From the NCBI GenBank assembly GCA_019694575.1, contig JAIBBR010000002.1, positions 31,350 through 95,349 on the forward strand: a stretch of DNA of 64,000 bases, written 5' to 3'. The notes below the pieces were generated by a model, which saw nothing but the letters and a program-made list of their open reading frames with translations, had not been told where the DNA came from and did no database searches. Source of the stretch: Myxococcaceae bacterium. GTDB lineage: Bacteria; Myxococcota; Myxococcia; Myxococcales; Myxococcaceae. Every line of letters begins with the position of its first letter. Position 1 is the stretch's first letter. Position numbers and translations under genes: made by a program. This document shows, piece after piece, positions 61,911 through 64,000 of this stretch.

Positions 61911-62373
61911 AGTGGGAGACAGCGCTCCAGACTTCGAAGTGTCTGACTGCCGTAATCGCCCGGTGAAGCTCTCGGCGTACCGGGGTAAGAAAGTGGTGCT
62001 GTTTTTCTTTCCCCGCGCGTTCACCGCTGGCTGCACTGAAGAAGTGCGTCATTTTCGTGACAACCAAAGCCGCCTCGAAGCGTTGAACGCGGTGTTGATG
62101 GGCGTTTCGGTCGACACGTTCGACACCCAGTGTGCTTTCGCCAAGGCCGAGAACATCGACTTCGCGCTGCTGGGAGACGCTTCGCGCGCCATCAGTGAAA
62201 GCTACGGCGTGGTGTGGCCCATTTACCGCCGCGACCGGCGCGTCACCTTTGTCATCGACGAGCGCGGCGTCATTGAAAAGGTGATTCACCATGAGCGGCA
62301 GGTGCACCGGCACTTAGACGACGTGTTGGCGACGTTGAACCCTCCGCAGGCGCCGGTGAGCGCGGGCCCTTAA
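61903..62373 (+). CDS. Peroxiredoxin, BCP/PrxQ type
   Basis: A thiol peroxidase of 156 residues. The peroxidatic Cys is in FFFPRAFTAGCTEEVRHF (Pxxx(T/S)xxC). The usual BCP resolving Cys five positions later is absent (GCTEEVRHF has none), but another Cys in FDTQCAFAKAE may serve. It overlaps the oxidoreductase gene by eight bases, so both are probably expressed together, and it may protect the cell from peroxide formed by that redox enzyme. It converges on the next gene with a five-base gap. Confidence 0.93.
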   Translation: MLKVGDSAPDFEVSDCRNRPVKLSAYRGKKVVLFFFPRAFTAGCTEEVRHFRDNQSRLEALNAVLMGVSVDTFDTQCAFAKAENIDFALLGDASRAISESYGVVWPIYRRDRRVTFVIDERGVIEKVIHHERQVHRHLDDVLATLNPPQAPVSAGP

Positions 62374-62378
62374 TGTTT

Positions 62379-63173
62379 TTACGGGCGCGTGGTGCAGGCC
62401 AGCGGTTGGGTCTGTGCATTGACGGCCAAGTCTTCGGGTATCAACCCGGCTTGGCGCAGCCGCTGAATCAAAACGTCGCGGTTCTGCCGCAACAGCACCG
62501 TGTTCTTGCAGTCTTTTACTTGTGACCAATAACCGTGCGGTGGCATGGCGAGGGCCATTTCGGCCATTTCGGCCAGTGACAGCGCGTTGAGCTTTTTGCC
62601 GATGAGCACGTGGGCCGCCTCTTCAGGGCCGATGACGCCGTCTTCGAAAGGTGTCGACGCCAAGTCGTAAGCAAGCAGCGCGTCTTTGGTGAGAAACGAA
62701 TGAATGACGTGGGTCGCCACCACCTGCTTCGAGTGGGTGTCAGCGCCAATGCGTTCGGCGAGGTCCCACCCGAAGACTTTTTCGCACCAGCCGTCGTTGC
62801 CGGTGGTGTCGTTGTCGAAGAAGAACGCCACCATGCGCTTCGCCCAGGGAAAACCCGTTTCGCGCGGCGTTTGAAAATAGCGGGGGCAGCCACGCTCGTT
62901 GAGCGTCAGTGAGACGAGGTGCTTGGGGTAGCGCGAAATGTCGGGCCGCTCGAAGGTGATGTCTTTCTTTTCGAGCGTCACCAGTGACAGCGCGTGGGCC
63001 CGGCGTTCACCTTCGATGCTGCGCTTGAGCAATTGATAAAGCTCGAGCTCGCTCGCCATCTCTGGGAGTTGCGCCTTGATGGAGAAGTAGACGAGTGGCG
63101 CCGTGACGGCGACGATGAAGCCGAAAACCAGCAGCACCCACAGAGCCTTTTTCATGGGAGAGGTCGAAGCCAT
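62379..63173 (-). CDS. Divergent transglycosylase (GT51)-like membrane protein
   Basis: One N-terminal membrane helix (ALWVLLVFGFIVAVTAPLVYFSI) and a ~220-residue extracytoplasmic domain whose C-terminal half resembles peptidoglycan glycosyltransferases: YDLASTPFEDGVIGPEEAAHVLIGKKLNALSLAEMAEMALAMPPHGYW, then RQNRDVLIQRLRQAGLI. The N-terminal catalytic motif EDxxFxxHxG is not recognisable (the region reads LTLNERGCPRYFQTP), and the STITQQ motif reads KQVVATHVIH. It may therefore be inactive or have changed its substrate. No transpeptidase domain. The start is 63173 or 63155. Confidence 0.62.
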   Translation of the reverse strand: MASTSPMKKALWVLLVFGFIVAVTAPLVYFSIKAQLPEMASELELYQLLKRSIEGERRAHALSLVTLEKKDITFERPDISRYPKHLVSLTLNERGCPRYFQTPRETGFPWAKRMVAFFFDNDTTGNDGWCEKVFGWDLAERIGADTHSKQVVATHVIHSFLTKDALLAYDLASTPFEDGVIGPEEAAHVLIGKKLNALSLAEMAEMALAMPPHGYWSQVKDCKNTVLLRQNRDVLIQRLRQAGLIPEDLAVNAQTQPLACTTRP

Positions 63174-63206
63174 TGTTAATGCTACTCGCGGACAGAGGGT
63201 GTTGCC

Positions 63207-63878
63207 ATGCACCCGTGGCATGACGCCAAGGTGGTGTCGCGGGCACTGACCGCCACCGGGCTGGACCATTTGGTGGTGAAGGTGCCTTTGGCGTTGGCTG
63301 CGGCGTACAAGACGGCGGGGCAATACACGCGGCTGATGGTGCAGGGCAAGGTGGCGGGTTTGTACGCGCTGGCGGGGGCTCCGGGGCACGACATTTTCGA
63401 ATACCTGGTGAAGAACGACGGGGCGGCAGTGTCGTCGTTGCATGCCGAAGCAGACGTGAAAATTTCTGAGCCGATGGGGCCGGGCTTTCCGCTCGAGGGT
63501 TTCGAAAAGCGGCCGTTGTGGTTGTTGGGCACGGGCTCGGGCTTGGGCCCCTTGCGAGCGGTGGTGCACGCGTTGCTCGAAAAGCCAGCCCGGCCAGGCA
63601 AAGTGACGCTCATTTATGGCGCCCGCACGCCCGAGCACGTGCCTTTTGGTGATGAATTTGCCGACTGGAAAAAGCGCGGTCTCGACGTGCGCATCACGCT
63701 GAGTCAAGCGGCCACCGCCTGGCAAGGGCTGCGGGGGTATGTGCAAGCGCATTTGAGTGAAGTGGGGCAAGGCGACGGCATCGTTTTTTTGTGTGGCCAA
63801 AAGCACATGGTGGAAGAAGCCAGTCAGCTGCTGGCGCGCGCCGGGGTGGGGAAAGACCGTGTCTTTCTCAACGTCTAG
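63207..63878 (+). CDS. FNR-like FAD/NAD(P)-binding oxidoreductase
   Basis: A 223-residue ferredoxin-reductase-type protein. FAD-binding segment GQYTRLMVQGKVAGLYAL, NAD(P) loop LWLLGTGSGLGPLRAVVHALL, GARTPEHVPFGDEFADWKKRGLDVRITLSQ and the C-terminal IVFLCGQKHMVEEASQLLARAGV are typical. It lacks a 2Fe-2S domain, so its electron partner is another protein. The start at 63207 leaves 33 bases from the divergent transglycosylase-like gene. The flavin-binding half is short, but the fold seems complete. Confidence 0.85.
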   Translation: MHPWHDAKVVSRALTATGLDHLVVKVPLALAAAYKTAGQYTRLMVQGKVAGLYALAGAPGHDIFEYLVKNDGAAVSSLHAEADVKISEPMGPGFPLEGFEKRPLWLLGTGSGLGPLRAVVHALLEKPARPGKVTLIYGARTPEHVPFGDEFADWKKRGLDVRITLSQAATAWQGLRGYVQAHLSEVGQGDGIVFLCGQKHMVEEASQLLARAGVGKDRVFLNV

Positions 63879-63896
63879 AGCGCCGAACAGGTTTAG

Positions 63897-64000
63897 TCAC
63901 GCAGCTTTGCCTTCGTCCCGGGCAATGCACTCAAGATTTTGTATGGCGGCAAGCCGCCTGAGATCGAACGTGTTACGACGTGTGCCGCGGTAGCGGGCTT
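63897..64000 (-). pseudogene. C-terminal end of a transposase, cut by window edge
   Basis: Read on the minus strand the visible frame (about 33 codons to the TGA at 63899-63897) is ARYRGTRRNTFDLRRLAAIQ then NLECIARDEGKAA, which resembles the end of DDE transposases of the IS5/IS1182 type (RYRGTRRNTFDLRR..A..NL). The rest lies beyond the window, so I cannot say if the element is intact; it is the only insertion-sequence-like coding sequence seen here. Confidence 0.5.

Noticed and set aside
1..64000. tRNA or rRNA genes
   Set aside because: No cloverleaf with a GTTCGAATC-type T-loop or rRNA-like stretch was recognised by eye on either strand.

Overview
The window looks like a chromosomal segment of a Myxococcota (myxobacterial) genome. 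It is GC-rich, with many GTG and TTG starts. It encodes five apparently active eukaryote-type Ser/Thr kinases, at least two pseudokinase domains, an FHA-linked sigma54 activator, an FHA-linked nucleotide cyclase, an ECF sigma factor with its anti-sigma factor, and many lipoproteins of myxobacterial style (Gly-rich linkers, MopE-type DDDCDG motifs, a cytochrome c/copper monooxygenase-like protein). I see no rRNA, tRNA, CRISPR array or intact insertion sequence. Function calls rest on motifs read by eye, not on searches.

Layout. 1-5.0 kb: end of a beta-propeller-like protein, a membrane pseudokinase, then an overlapping pair encoding an APH-like phosphotransferase and a HopA1-like protein. That pairing resembles the split dehydratase of class V lanthipeptides, but no precursor peptide is evident. 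5.0-5.5 kb is gene-poor and carries short repeats also found at 15.4-15.6 kb. 5.5-11 kb: threonine aldolase and a metal-transport block (NiCoT/UreH-like permease, membrane-anchored protein, zinc/manganese-type ABC transporter). 11-18 kb: a GspE-N-like membrane protein, L-serine dehydratase, FHA-cyclase, and a kinase with a GspE-N-like N-terminus. 18-26.7 kb: multi-repeat lipoprotein, tandem pseudokinase-kinase, an ATPase-gene remnant, a solitary atpA, RDD and TPR proteins. 26.8-30.3 kb: minus-strand GNAT protein and secreted proteins.

30.3-33.5 kb: RpoE-like sigma, anti-sigma, a secreted protein and an outer-membrane-type protein, probably one operon. 33.6-37.3 kb: aldehyde dehydrogenase, FHA-sigma54 activator and a membrane partner. 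37.4-41.1 kb: two related, divergently transcribed kinases. 41.3-44.9 kb: a compact signalling operon (two Roadblock-like proteins, a kinase with an unusual C-terminus, a c-heme/HAMP sensor with no output domain) bounded by terminators on both sides. 45.1-47.7 kb: cupredoxin lipoprotein and vWA protein, followed by a ~164-bp palindromic element.

47.9-55.3 kb: carotenoid-type membrane protein, O-methyltransferase, patatin with a barrel-like C-terminus, PRPP synthetase, copper-monooxygenase-like cytochrome, membrane-anchored protein. 55.4-58.7 kb is accessory in character: a DUF4143-type ATPase behind four 23-bp repeats, an XRE regulator/membrane-protein pair with a palindromic operator candidate, an internally duplicated lipoprotein flanked by copies of a PilZ gene tail, and the PilZ gene. 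58.8-64 kb: collagen-like lipoprotein, EtfD-like iron-sulfur oxidoreductase, peroxiredoxin, divergent transglycosylase-like protein, FNR-like oxidoreductase, and a transposase C-terminus at the right edge.

The best candidates for something undescribed are the APH/HopA1 pair, the Roadblock-kinase-heme operon, the repeat-controlled ATPase and the palindromic element.
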